From the NCBI GenBank assembly GCA_025174535.1, contig JALBUN010000001.1:3534001-3598000 (forward strand): a stretch of 64,000 nt of DNA, in the 5' to 3' direction. The notes under the pieces were generated by a model. It made no database searches. It was not told the DNA's origin and was given only the letters and a program-made list of their open reading frames with translations. Each line of letters starts with the position of its first letter. Within the stretch, counting starts at the first letter, position 1. The DNA comes from Cantharellus purpuraceus (taxonomy: Eukaryota > Basidiomycota > Agaricomycetes > Cantharellales > Hydnaceae). The translations under genes and the position numbers were made by a program. Shown here piece by piece: positions 36,089 through 47,741 of the stretch.

Positions 36089-39000
36089 ATGGCCGAATTT
36101 CTGCAGACGGCAGAGAAATCCTCGCAATCGGGGCCCCGCCTCGCTGTGGATACTGGCACAGGCCAACCGAGAGGCTCCTTTCGTCCCGATTTGGAGAACG
36201 TCAAGACAGGAGATACTTGCAAGGATATGGAACCAAATGATAGCGACGACACACGAAAGGGGCCTCACCGGACTCTTTTAAATGATATTTTCGAGACAGT
36301 GAAGGATACCCTGGATTGGATACCAAAGAATTGCACGTTTTCAAATCTTAAAGTGTGTTTGCATCGTTATCGTATGGTCCAAGAGATGATCGTGACTTGA
36401 GGCCGGCAGCCCGTCATCAGGTGTGCTATAGCAGCCTGGGTGTCTTTGATACTCTTCCTCATACCTCGCGTGGAAAAGACCATGGGTCAAGTAAGTCTAC
36501 TACTGCGTGTTGAGATCTGCAGCCACTCACAACTCGCCGGATAGGCGAGCTTCCTAATTGTCATGAGTTCGTATCCCCGCCAGCTGTTTCTGGTACGAAC
36601 TTGACCGCCTAGCGGTGTTAATAGGTGCCTTTCTCAGCCCACCCAGTGAACCGTACGTCGGCCATATACTTTCCAGACCTGATAATCCGATCATCGATCA
36701 TGACACCGAGAATAGATTTGCCGAGGTCTTCGAAAAAGAAATGCTGACAATGTTCGGAGTCATCGCGGCTTGGGCATGGAGCAGCCTAGCCATCAAACTC
36801 GCCAACTTGGCTAGGACGACATCAGTTCCAGATGCGACTGTCCCACAGATTTTTTCAGGGCGGTTCCTCGAGGCTGGGGTAGGCACAATTACCTCGCCAT
36901 TCCTTTACCCCCGTCTCGTGAATTTTTTTTCAGCCGATAACAATTTTCTCGATATTCCTTTTCTTTGGAACTGCTTTCATTCTCTATGTAAGAGCTCGAC
37001 TTGGTTCCGGACCGTCCACGCCTGCTACGACATTTGCATGCCTCTGCGTGGATATCAGCTTAACGGTAGCGCCTCTCTATCCATACCCCAACTACGCTAT
37101 TGCCAAGTCAGTGGTCGTCCCAATAGCTTTCCACGTTGGCGTATCATTGGCTGCCTCTGTGCTCATATTTCCTGAATCTGTCAACGCACAATTTGTGAAA
37201 CGTCTGACAGCTGTGCTAGTCCCTTTGGCATCCGCGATCAAGACGCAGAATGAACTTTTACGCACGTCACCACTTTCGAAGGAATTCGATCCCGAGCCAT
37301 TTATCACCAAAATCTCGCAAGCAGAAACGAAACTTACGCCTCTGGCCGCCTCGGCTCGACTCCTCAAGAGAGATTTTTCTTGGGGAAGATTCAGTGGTAG
37401 GTGGTAGACTCGCAAATCTAGAAGGCTATGCTCTGAAGGATCTGGGCTAGGCGGAGACTTGCGAGACTTGCAGGTGTTCTGTCGGAAGCTAACAGTGAGA
37501 CTCGCAAGCTCATCTTTCCATTTTGAAGAAGTATCGCTTATATGAGAATTAAAGCTCAGAGCAGCTGGTATGGGATACTTCTTTAGTGTCATGGACACAC
37601 GACGCAGCAAATTCTCCCAACCTCATATTCAAACACCACTCCCCTCTGAGCCCGCAACACCTGCGGATACTCCACGTAGCAATACCCCCAACGCCAGTGA
37701 TGACGAGAATGAACCGTCTCCGGTAGACCAAGCCAGCGTCCGCGGCGATCGTAGCTCCTGGACGGGTTCTCTTCCTTCTCAGCATACCAAGCGAACTAAG
37801 CCTCGATATCGGCGTCAACACAGCCATCACTCTTTGTTCCACCTTCCGCACCATCACTTGCTAAAGGAGGCACTGAATCAATCTAAGGAACGTCACCCCG
37901 TTGGCGTTTTCGAGTCTCAGCATTATATGAACATCGAGAAACGATTTCATCACCCCGACCAAAAAGCTATAGAAGAGAATTGTTTGAGGCTGCTCTCTGA
38001 GTCTGTGCAGGATCTTTTGAAAGAGGCTGGGGACGCTATGGACCATATCGTAGAATGGTCGCGCAGAGCAAATTCGGAAAGGTTGCATTTTCGCCCACAG
38101 AAAGAAACAGACCAAAGGGATGATTTGGAAGCGCATGAACGTATGCTTGCGAAATTGAACAAGGTCATGAGGGAGTTTTTGTCCGAAAAACGGTGAATTT
38201 CGCTGCTGACTCGCCTGCGCGGCTGGAACTGAAACTGCACCCTATACTAGACACATAATCTTAGAGCCCTATCGGGGTGTTCAGGATCCTCTTCGCAGAA
38301 GCCGTCAGCTTCCCCCACACCGTTTCCTCTTTCGATCATTCATGTATCAGTACCACTTGCTGAGGTTTTGCGAAGCAGTTCGGGACATGGTTCGTTATTT
38401 CTACTTTCATAGGTTCAAATTTGAATTCCTTCGTTTCCACAGCTCCAAGATATAAAGCATTTGGACAAAGAGCGTACGCAACGACGTCTATGGCCTCCCG
38501 CTCTACCTCTGCGATACATATTTTCCTGGAGTGCCTGGGAACTCAATGAATCGACTGAAAAAGCGGATGATGAAGACCCAGGCGAGTTTTGTCTAGTTGT
38601 TAGGCCAGTGTACCCTTCTGATGCAATGTAATAAGATACGATTCCTGGTATCGCTATCAGAAGTCAAGACTTAGGGGCAGCAGAACCTCGAGATGCAGAT
38701 GCGCTGCCACCGAGCAATATGGTGGAGCTTGTGGGAACGTACATTTATGCATTTTTAAGTGGCATTAGCAAGGGGAATCAGCAGTTCGCGTTGAAAGCAG
38801 GTATGATGTGGACAGCATCAGACGATCTAACTCACATTAATTGATGATTAGGGATCTTGTCTGGTAGGATAGTCATGTGCATTGCCTATCGACACTGACA
38901 CTTTGTCATACCAGTGTTACTTAGCCTCCCGAACTACTTCCGGAATTCCGCTGCCTTTGCATATGGTCAGCCTTTTCGGACCCTCGTGTAGAGCTTCCGA

Positions 39001-40764
39001 CGTTGATGTGATATTGTACAGGCAATAAGTCCATTTGGGCTCTGTGAGGCAATCATTGTAGCTCTTCATGCCCCATTTGACACCATCTCTCGTAGTTTCA
39101 TAGCTCAGCTCACTCTAGCTCGGTACCGAGGAGACACAATTTTTGGCTTTCTTTCCCGGATGATCAGTACTTTTTTCGGTGGGCTTGTAGGACTTGTCTT
39201 CTGGTCTGGCAGACCGTACTCGCGACAGGTGTAATTTCGCTGATGTTTGACAGGTACATGTCATCTGGGAAGGGATCGGGAAATCCATTTGGTATCGCTG
39301 CAGTCGCTGCAGTCGTCTTTCCTGCCTTGTCGTTCGCGAGGATATATGCGCCAGGACCATCTACGACGTACGTCTTGATGGTCATACGTTATGCCCCTGT
39401 GTCATATAGAGTTCCAGGGTTGTTATATTTGCCACAACCGTGGTTTTGGTTTGTTCAAGAACGCTGACTTTTCCTAGAGTATATAGTAACAATTTGCGTA
39501 GATTGTGGGATATTCTTGGCAAGACATCCATTCGCCATCTATCTCAAGCCAAGGTAAGAATATGATTCTACAGAGGTCTGCCTTCATATGTATAATTTTT
39601 ATAGGGTTCGGGTTCACTATCTCATGGCGCAGATTTCTTCTTGTGGCGATTGGCGTTACAGCATCTGCGTAGGTCTAATATGTAATAGGTGATTTCTTGG
39701 TGCCCTTCATGCGGTATCATCTAGGATATTTTCTTTTCTCCCCCCATCTACCACAATTCGACGTTACTATCGCACTGGCCTGTCAACCACAGCGGCAGAA
39801 ATTGGTTTTTTATACTGTGCTATCGTATCCTATGCGAACACACACAAAGAGGAAGATTATAAGGATATAATCGCAAACACGCTTGCTTTGCGCTCAAAGC
39901 TGCGTAGATTGCGTGACCAAACAGCAAATGTCCAGTATGAGGTGAGGAGACAACGTGAATTTATGTCGCTCTGATGTCACTCATACAAGTTTGTGTACAT
40001 CAGATTTCCCTGAGAGGAAAATGGCCTACTGAGCGTTATAGGAGAGTGCTCGATATTCAGCTGTACGTGGTGGTCATTGACTGACTTCAACTAACAAATG
40101 GACGACCATTTAATTCAGCGAGTTATCCCACCTTCTTACCCACTTCCTGTCTGTTGTGGATCGTTTAGAACAACCATGGTCACAAGCGTTTCTTCAGCGT
40201 ACGCGCTTTGTAGATTCAGAGTTCCTTGGGGATGTCCTGGCTGTTATAAGTAGGTACTTTGGTGCTTGATCGGGTAACTTGATGACCAGCACCGTGGTAG
40301 GTATGATATCCACTGCCTTGCGCACTGGGGCACCTATTCCTCAGATTACTCCAGCTCCTCTGCTCGATAGGTTCTTGCGTAATCATCCTGGTCTGAATAT
40401 TCTGCAGCAAGAAGCTGCCGAAGAAGCAGGGTTGCCCAGGACAGTGACCTTCGATACACTTCAGAATGAACAATACATGTATGTATTGCCTTATCTGACA
40501 TCTTTTCATGGGCAGCGAGTTCATCCGGTCAACAGGTACTTTAGCGTTGGAGTTTCGCGTGCTCATGGGATTGTGTCGAGCCTCGACAGACTGATGCTGG
40601 CTACAAAGGAGCTCGTGGGCGAGAGATTTCATGTCGACGGGATTCGTCTTCCCTCGATATCCTCCAACAAAGTGGAAGGGGCTACAAGAGTAGAGACCAC
40701 AAACACAGTAGCTTTCACCCCTGGCAGTAACCAAGGGGCAAATTACGTCTCCTCATCATCATGA
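36089..40764 (+). CDS. BRE4-like integral membrane protein (DUF2421 / aromatic-acid exporter family)
   Basis: I trace 23 exons: 36089-36352, 36410-36490, 36545-36566, 36625-36652, 36716-36878, 36934-37396, 37451-37494, 37555-38192, 38251-38389, 38443-38627, 38661-38800, 38852-38863, 38915-38965, 39022-39043, 39096-39203, 39254-39367, 39418-39448, 39502-39553, 39605-39668, 39725-39941, 40004-40062, 40119-40253, 40290-40764; 1168 residues. Two hydrophobic bundles, one at about residues 89-265 (FSNLKPVIRCAIAAWVSLILF, FAEVFEKEMLTMFGVIAAWAWSS, LTVAPLYPYPNYAIAKS) and one at about 710-905 (GTYIYAFLSGISKGNQQFALKAG, LARYRGDTIFGF, IVGYSWQD, ISWRRFLLVAIGVTASAI), separated by a charged cytosolic stretch. 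This is the layout of yeast BRE4 and fungal homologues linked to brefeldin A sensitivity and possible efflux. Substrate unknown. One exon is only 12 bases. ATG context is GCCATGG. Confidence 0.85.
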
Positions 40765-41036
40765 ACTACGATGTCCACGTGTACCATTATTAGCTGAATA
40801 TATTGAAGTGTTCTCGGTTGTATCACTTGCGCGTCAACCTAAGAGATTGATTGTACAGCAAAAATTACAGTGGTTCAGCCTAACTTTGGTCGACGATACT
40901 ATGGATCTGAAGATAGGTATGCCTCTGCTTCAATTTCTCGTCCTTTTAAACTCCGTCATAACATAAATGGCTTGGTACCGTTAACTCGTCTCCAGGTCTC
41001 AAACCTCTTTGGCCCTACCAAATCACTTAGGGAATC

Positions 41037-42026
41037 ATGGAGACCCCCAGCATTGAGGACGGCTTGACTGTGTTCACCCAAGGCGCATTGACGCAGGCAT
41101 TTGCCATGATCATTGTCTCAGAGATTGGTGACAAGACCTTTTTAATTGCAGCCATTCTGGCCATGCGACATCCGCGGGCAGTGGTTTTCGCTGGCGCATT
41201 TGGCTCTCTTGTTGTCATGTCCTGTTTGTCTGCGGCTATGGGCCATCTCCTACCAACTCTCATTCCGCGAAGATGGACGCAGGCCGCTGCGGCGACTCTT
41301 TTCTTCGTATTTGGCGTGAAGATGTTGCTTGAAGGGAGAAGCATGAGGGCTGGAAATGAACAAATACAGGAGGAACTGAAGGAAGTAGAGGAGGAATTAG
41401 AAGTAAGTGAGGCAGAGCTTGACGGGACAGGCGCAAGGGGCCAGAATGGCGAGGCTATACCTTTGGAAGCCATGGAAGAAGGCGGACGGACTCACGAAGA
41501 AAATGGCGATGCCTTGCATAGTTTCCGTCCAAAGAGGACCAGACTAGCGAAACTCAACGAAGGAGCACGTAATTTCTTCGCATTGCTCCTTGGGCCAGTG
41601 TTTGTCCAAGCGTTCATCTTGACGTTCCTTGGCGAGTGGGGAGATCGAAGTCAGATCGCCACGATTGCTCTCGCTGCTGCACATGTGCGTTCCCTAGTCC
41701 GTCCCCATTTTCCCTTCCTCTTAATGACAATGCAGAATGTTTACTTGGTTGCCTTCGGCACTGTTGTGGGACACGGATGTTGTACTGCCGTGGCTGTGGT
41801 GGGTGGACGGTGGTTGTCTACAAAAATATCCGTGAAACACGGTCAGCCGTCACACTCATCTGACTTACTCGGTAATCTAACCCTCCCCGATACAGTAACA
41901 TTGGGTGGTGCATGCCTTTTCCTCCTCTTTTCAGTCATTTATCTTTATGAAGCGTGGACCTCGGATGACTCAAACCATTTACTATCACCTGCTTCTAGCG
42001 ATTTCAAGCCGAATTCACCATCCTAA
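41037..42026 (+). CDS. GDT1: GDT1/TMEM165 family Mn2+/Ca2+ transporter (UPF0016)
   Basis: Exons 41037-41684, 41736-41841, 41896-42026; 294 residues. Golgi or related membrane cation:proton antiporter supplying Mn2+ for glycosylation and helping Ca2+ balance. Two copies of the family signature ExGD(K/R)(T/S): EIGDKT at residues 29-34 and EWGDRS at 200-205, each in a hydrophobic triple-helix half, with an acidic cytosolic loop between (residues about 105-170). The two introns (51 and 54 bases, GTGCGT...GCAG and GTCAGC...ACAG) contain no stop and keep frame, so the region reads as one open frame; removing them restores ALAAAHNVYLVAFGTVVGH and STKISVKHVTLGGACLF, the family pattern. It follows the BRE4-like gene by 272 bases on the same strand. 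Confidence 0.93.
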   Translation: METPSIEDGLTVFTQGALTQAFAMIIVSEIGDKTFLIAAILAMRHPRAVVFAGAFGSLVVMSCLSAAMGHLLPTLIPRRWTQAAAATLFFVFGVKMLLEGRSMRAGNEQIQEELKEVEEELEVSEAELDGTGARGQNGEAIPLEAMEEGGRTHEENGDALHSFRPKRTRLAKLNEGARNFFALLLGPVFVQAFILTFLGEWGDRSQIATIALAAAHVRSLVRPHFPFLLMTMQNVYLVAFGTVVGHGCCTAVAVVGGRWLSTKISVKHGQPSHSSDLLGNLTLPDTVTLGGACLFLLFSVIYLYEAWTSDDSNHLLSPASSDFKPNSPS

Positions 42027-43944
42027 ACTATTCATATACTACAGGTCTTGAAACAAAATAACATTATTCTTCTCAGGACAGATAATTTGAATAGGGAGTA
42101 ATGTATAGGACTTATCATAATTCACTTCGTGCACAATGGTAAAGGAAGGCAAATACCCACAAACCATGTTGAAGAACATGATCGTATCGGGGACGAACTG
42201 CGTGGATATGTTCCGCTTCCGTTAGTAGAGTTTTGTTACGAAAAGAAAACAGCAATGGCATTCATCAAAAGTGGCGAAGTCGTCGTGCATAAGAATGGTC
42301 TCATCGACTAATCGGCTGTAGTTTCGTCCAACTTCCATTCACTGGTTCTAGCCGCATCATCAGCAGAGGAAAATGAAGCCATTGTTGATATGCCGTAACG
42401 GTGGCCCGTGGAGGCACCGGCATATTGTTCACATTGAAGATACCGTCATTGGGAAGGGTGGGAGTTTGCGAACAGAGCTAGCTTGGAAATGGTATACCAG
42501 GAAAGCATCTCTATGGGCGAATAGAGCTGCATCAGCCAGAACAGAGGCGACGCCCCAGCCATAGAAACATCTGAAGGAGATGTCATTTTGTGAATAAACA
42601 AAGTGGAGGAGACTGGAGATCTACTTCTACCAAGCAGGATGTCCGAGACCGAAAAAAGGAAGGCAACGAAGGTCATGGAATTATTTACTGACCGCTGTGT
42701 TGTGACAAGAAACAATGCATGCCAGCGCTGAATATTAATCAGGGGTCATGAATAAGACACCTGCTATCATTTCAAATTGCACGCTCACTTTAGAAGTAAT
42801 GGCGTTTGGCTTGAGTGGCAATAGGCACGTAGAGATGGCTATAGTCAACACACTCTCGCTATGCTGGTGTCAAGCTACCATCAGTAGCCACAAGCCCATT
42901 CAATAGATTAAGCGAGGTCGCGCTTGCGACTGGAAGCAGGTCTGAGCTTGAGAAATACATATTAGGTTACGTCAAAGATTCAAGTCAATTGATGGTCACC
43001 ACTTGGTGCAAATACAGCAAACCTCCAACTCGTTAGAAACAGGGATCAAGAACCGCTGCTAAGAATTATAATGTCGTCCGCAGATAGTGATCCCAATGCA
43101 TTCATAATAGACCGGCGTTTGTGGAGCCGCGAGTGTATACCACAAAGTGACGGAGCTAAAAACCTCACAGGGCCCACGTTCCCTTCTTCGTTACATTCCA
43201 CTATCTGGAATTCTCATATGAGATTAGAGTTGAGTGACCAAATGCCATTTGTGAGTATGACAACCGCCGATACTATACGATCAAGGAGCACACCGGTCAC
43301 CACCATAAGAATACGACAAAAGATCCATTCCAGGCAGCTCATGCAATTTCAGATTTGACCACTAAACACTTACGGGCCAGTATCATGACAAGGTAACGTT
43401 GTCCCCGGTTCTATGATTCCTTTGTTCGCTCAGCCAGAGTTCTCGCCTTATATCCAATTACATCGGCGCCATCCAAGGTGCTTGCTGAGATCGAAAATAT
43501 CCCAGACAACCAAACGCGAAATACGGGTAACATCCCAAGTGTGTAGAGAGATGGATTTCAAAGCTTGCTGAGCCACCTCTTGGTGAGAGCAAGTCCGGTG
43601 AACAAACGACCAGATTATGTATCAGATTCTGGCGGAGAACCAAGCATTGTAGTGGTTCCACAAAAATTCCATCAGAGGTGATCATTCTTACACTCGCCGC
43701 CTTGGTGACGTCCAACTAGAGTCTTAGAAGATTTTACCACTGATGTCAATTGCACGACAAAAGTGGTGTCCCCGTAATGTCAGCTATTCCATTTCAGCTA
43801 GACGGGTAATTGTGATTGAGACTAGCCCACAGTTCAAGAGACGAAGACGAGCTTGAGGTGATGCGCGGAGGATAATAAGCGCTAAGCCCACTGATCGGAG
43901 TTCGAAAGCTTAGCAGTTGAAAATCATCCAGCGACCTGTTAGCT
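42027..43944. other. Intergenic, no supported gene
   Basis: Only short open frames. A segment near 42640-42700 (VMELFTDRCVVTRNNAC) faintly resembles the start of an HNH_2 endonuclease-like domain of basidiomycetes, but it runs into stops and lacks the rest, so it is not called. Confidence 0.4.
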
Positions 43945-45478
43945 ATGCCTAAACCATTATCTATCACATTTTTGGGTAATAAGGGTCAGCATAGATGTGC
44001 ATAATTGGTGGCTCATATATTACCCAGGTACCTGCTCAGGAGGTGGCCCCACTCTAGGTCGGGCTTGTTCGTCCTTGAGTCTAAACCTGGAATCTACGAG
44101 CTGGCGTGAGTTGCTTGGCATCTGTATCCACAGCAGTGTCCTCATGCGGTTTTTTTGTCTTTATTTCTTACTGCGCCAGAGAAGTTGTGGACTGCGCTGA
44201 AGGAACACAGGTTCAATTACTCAAGGCTGCAGTACCTAAAGCAAGTAAGATCAGCAAGATATTCATAACTCATTTACATGGTTTGTGGGCCACTGTTACT
44301 GAGTATCTGAGAGAGATTTAATCGTGATGTTAGTCGATCACTGCTGTGGCATTGTGCCATTCATGAACAGTGCCATGACAAGTGCCCACAACCCTGGGAA
44401 ACCATCAAAATTGGACGACACGGTAGATATATTTAACATCATCAATATATAATTCCGATATTCACAGAAAAGTTCAGCTTCGACTCGAACTTTATGGCCC
44501 GTCTGGTTTAAGGAAGCTTGTCCGTACAAACTTGCAGATTACGCAAACGCTGCTCAGAGGCAAATATGCTGCTCACGAACTTCTGTTGGGAGACGATGCG
44601 CCAACGCTATGCGACGAGAGTGAAATGCATCAGAATGAAATACCTGGCCGGGATATCAGGATAGATGCTGATGGGCGCTGGAATCACTTTGAGGACTCGC
44701 ATGGTCTCCGAGTCGACGCAGCTCCAATTGTCCATCGAGGTAATTTTGAGGTGGCTGATCCGCCACATTGGACTTATTTCTCCTCAGTTCCCTGCCTAGG
44801 CTATGTCTTTACCGAATATCCTCAATTCCGAATGTCTCAAGAATATATCGAACGACTGGACGCAATTCCAACGTCGCTACTACCTTCTGGCATAACCAAT
44901 CCTCGATATCTTCTATCTATCCTTGCTCATGAGAGTCAGTCAAAGTCTGTACTATTGAACGACGGGACTACGATAGACCCGCCGCCACGGGATCTAGCTG
45001 GTCGAAAAGTTGTCATCCTGGGAGATACGTCAGATGCTTCTGCAATAATACCATTGGCGCAAGATGCTTCCGTACTTGTCCATGAAGCTACTAATGCTTG
45101 GTTGCCCTCTGCTCTTGAAAAGCGAGCCAGTCTTACGACTCCTGCAGAGGTCCGGAAAAAGGCCATCAGCCGTGGTCACTCGACACCAGATATGGCCGGC
45201 GAGTTTGCAAAGGCAATCAGAGCCAGGAAACTCTTCTTGAATCATTTCAGTGTCAAGTGAGCATCTGTGTTGCTGCTTCTCATGTTCCGTATAGTTCACC
45301 ATGTTTTGCAAGATTCCCCGATCCAGGTCGATATTACCGGAATAGCCAAAGTAGTTGGGCGAGAGTGATGAGGGAGATTGAAAATCAGGCTACTGGGTCA
45401 TGGAAAATGGGTAGAGCCGTGGCTGCAAGTGATCTAATGGTGTTTGACATTCCGGCAACAAGTCAAGAGGTCGATTAA
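43945..45478 (+). CDS. tRNase Z, short (ELAC1) form
   Basis: Seven exons: 43945-43975, 44028-44105, 44182-44280, 44334-44422, 44478-44739, 44788-45256, 45313-45478; 397 residues. Endonuclease that removes 3' trailers from pre-tRNAs. Metallo-beta-lactamase motifs: LGTCSGGGPT at the N-terminus, the zinc motif HLHVDH (split by the intron at 44281-44333), GDTSDA, LVHEATN, RGHST and the final NHFSVKF, in the order expected of the family. Length fits the short class rather than the 800-plus residue ELAC2 form; fungi often have both, with the short one sometimes plastid- or cytosol-like in role. The intron 44740-44787 is 48 bases with no stop, so it can be read through. Tail to tail with the NAT9 gene, 490 bases apart. 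Confidence 0.92.
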
Positions 45479-45968
45479 CTATGCCTGCCCCTGAGTCAAT
45501 ATCATCCTTTGGAACTGTGCTTATGAAAGAAGAGACAAAAGAAGGACTGCGTGATGAACGTGAAAAACCACAGACGAGGAAAAGCAACATATGTGGCTCA
45601 GATATGGGGGAAGAAAGAACAATCAAGATGCGCAAAGGGAGCATCGGAGCGAGATGCGGGCCGAAGAGGTGATCCAGATACAAGAAAATGCTAATAGTGA
45701 CGAGTGATTTTATTTAGACCATCAGCACCCAAAGCTCACTGCTGGGTATCCGAGACACCCCGCTAGACTGATTGCTCTGCGAATTGAATTGACCCACTGA
45801 CTCCGCATCTTGCAGACGCTAAAAGCAACATCAGCGAAGTGGGTAAATTGTTGTATGACAGTGGGAGAAATATGATGTCCGGAGAAGAGGGTATTAATCT
45901 GGAACTGTGAGAGCCAACGCTGGGTAAACTCACATATGCGGAATTCGGCACGTAACTCCATGTTTCCG

Positions 45969-46942
45969 TTAAACCTCGAAACCGTATTCAATACATTTCC
46001 CGGGTATCCACTTTCCACTGCCCATGTATCGCATCTCTACTTCTTGAAACACAGGAACTCGCCGTGTCACACGAAAGGATAGTTTTTCGAATAACCGTAT
46101 CGACGCTGTATTTGTCTCGCCAATCCTGGCGACAAGTCTTTTCGAGGGGATACGCAGAGATGGGGAGCCGGAGGTGGTGGTGGCGTAATGAAACAGCATG
46201 TGCAATGCGCTCGATGCGATGCCCTTGCGACGATACGCGGGCTCTGGTCGGGGTTTAGTTAGCCTCAACCACCAAATGGTTGCATGAGACTCCAAACTAA
46301 CCTGCAATCATAACTTCCGCCTCCGCTTCTTCGTCCCCTTCTTCAGGGGAGCCCTTTAGGAATAGATTGACGTCTCCAACCATTGGGAATGTCGATATCT
46401 CCACTTCATTTGGAATCGCATCCCCATCTACATGGTCACCTGTAGCCCCTTCCAACAGGATATGTGGTCGAGCAAGAATGATGAATGTGAGCTCTGTGAG
46501 TGATAGATAAGGGTTGCTTTAGGAATGATTTCGTGCATCATCCATAGAACACATTACTGTCAGGGTCGGTCTGCCAATTACCTACGCAATGTAGAAGTAT
46601 TAGATGATGTGACGGACTGGCCAGTTTCACGGATAGCGCTCGGAGACAAAGAAGTCACATACTTTGCATTTGGTGCTCCTCCTCCAGAGTAAGTGCCTCG
46701 GATGCGGTTTGCTCTCGCAGCTCTGGAGATTCCATCCACCCATGATACGTCTTTGATTTTTTCTTTCCGGTATGTTCATCCATCCGTCGAAGCAGTATAA
46801 AGATTTACCTCAACATGCCCTGATCTATCCTCCATTATTACTTCAACATCAAAAAAGAAATTTGCGAAGTTCAATTATCACACCTATAAGGTACAAGGAC
46901 CACATCTCGTCCAACTATTGCTGTTTTCTTGTTGACGATCAT
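45969..46942 (-). CDS. NAT9-like GNAT N-acetyltransferase
   Basis: Six exons (descending): 46942-46884, 46824-46809, 46750-46663, 46581-46558, 46493-46302, 46243-45969; 217 residues. The start gives MIVNKKTAIVGRDVVLVPY, the usual NAT9 opening, followed by HVETYHGWMESPELREQTASE, NWQTDPDKLTFIIL, MVGDVNLFL, the acetyl-CoA loop EPAYRRKGIASSALHML and the substrate-side block RIGETNTASIRLFEKLSF. This order matches N-acetyltransferase 9 of animals and fungi, whose substrate is not firmly known (a tubulin-related role is described in flies). Length is close to the family's 200-odd residues. Two exons are very short (16 and 24 bases). Its promoter is shared head to head with the small membrane protein gene at 47450. 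Confidence 0.92.
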
Positions 46943-47449
46943 GAGGCGTTCAATGACACAAGGATGGTACGAGTATCGTATATCCCTGATCCGAAAAAAC
47001 CCGGTCAATTAGATCCGTAGGAACTTGGAATAAACTAAGTTATATTGTAGTGGTCACCATTCTGGAGTCGAAGGAACATGTTACTGAGTGAGGTAGCCTG
47101 CAGGGAGTACCGTTGCAAAGAGCTAGTTAATCGCAACTTTCGATTTAGCTAGGTTCGAGGTTCGCACTCTTAGTGCAGTCTGACTCCCGGGCCGGACGGA
47201 AGAGGCATCCCGGCCGAGGAAATTCTCTTATGGATCATGAAGTCGCTGGGTCTGCACTGGCTCAGACCAAAGAGTAGTTCATCCTTGCATGCAAGAAATA
47301 CCATCAGGTAATAATTTATTCAGCTTGAGTTTTGTGGACCAGAAAGCACTCCGTCACCGCAATGTGTGGACAACTTTTATGTGGATGCTTTGGGACACTT
47401 GTGTGCGCATATTTAAAAAGCACCCACTAAAAAAACCTGCTGTTGCGCC

Positions 47450-47741
47450 ATGGCTCGACGTTCAGCCCCTCCGCACTCGGGTCCATCTTATCTTCCACCA
47501 TCATCACATTCATTGGCTTCGCGCCATAACGTAGACCCGAATGAGTCACGATTTCAGCGATTCTTACGAGAGCAGGCAAGTTTGGTTGCTGTAAGACCTT
47601 CCCTGGGAGTTGACCACTACTTAGATTTTTTCTCCTGAAAAACTTGCTGGAAACATCAGCATTGTGACTGGGGTTGGGATGTTTCTGGGAGGCATTGCAG
47701 CCGTCAGGTTATGGGGGGAGGCTTTAGTTGGCGACATTTGA
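47450..47741 (+). CDS. Small single-pass membrane protein, TOM6-like
   Basis: Two exons, 47450-47575 and 47625-47741; 80 residues. The intron 47576-47624 begins GCAAGT and ends TTAG, a GC-AG junction with an otherwise perfect donor; reading through it meets a stop. The N-terminal 30 residues are Pro/Ser/His-rich, then ESRFQRFLREQIFSPEKLAGN leads into one hydrophobic segment (ISIVTGVGMFLGGIAAV) and a short C-tail RLWGEALVGDI. The plan, a soluble N-terminus with SRFQ-F and one C-terminal transmembrane helix ending in a W-G-x-x-L-type tail, resembles fungal TOM6, a small subunit of the mitochondrial outer-membrane translocase. That name is inference from layout, not from a clear signature. Confidence 0.6.

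Noticed and set aside
42600..42735. HNH_2-like fragment DRCVVT
   Set aside because: Only a few residues match and stops follow; too short to support.
47148..47190. GGTTCGAGGTTCGC as a possible tRNA B box
   Set aside because: No matching A box, acceptor stem or anticodon arm could be folded around it.
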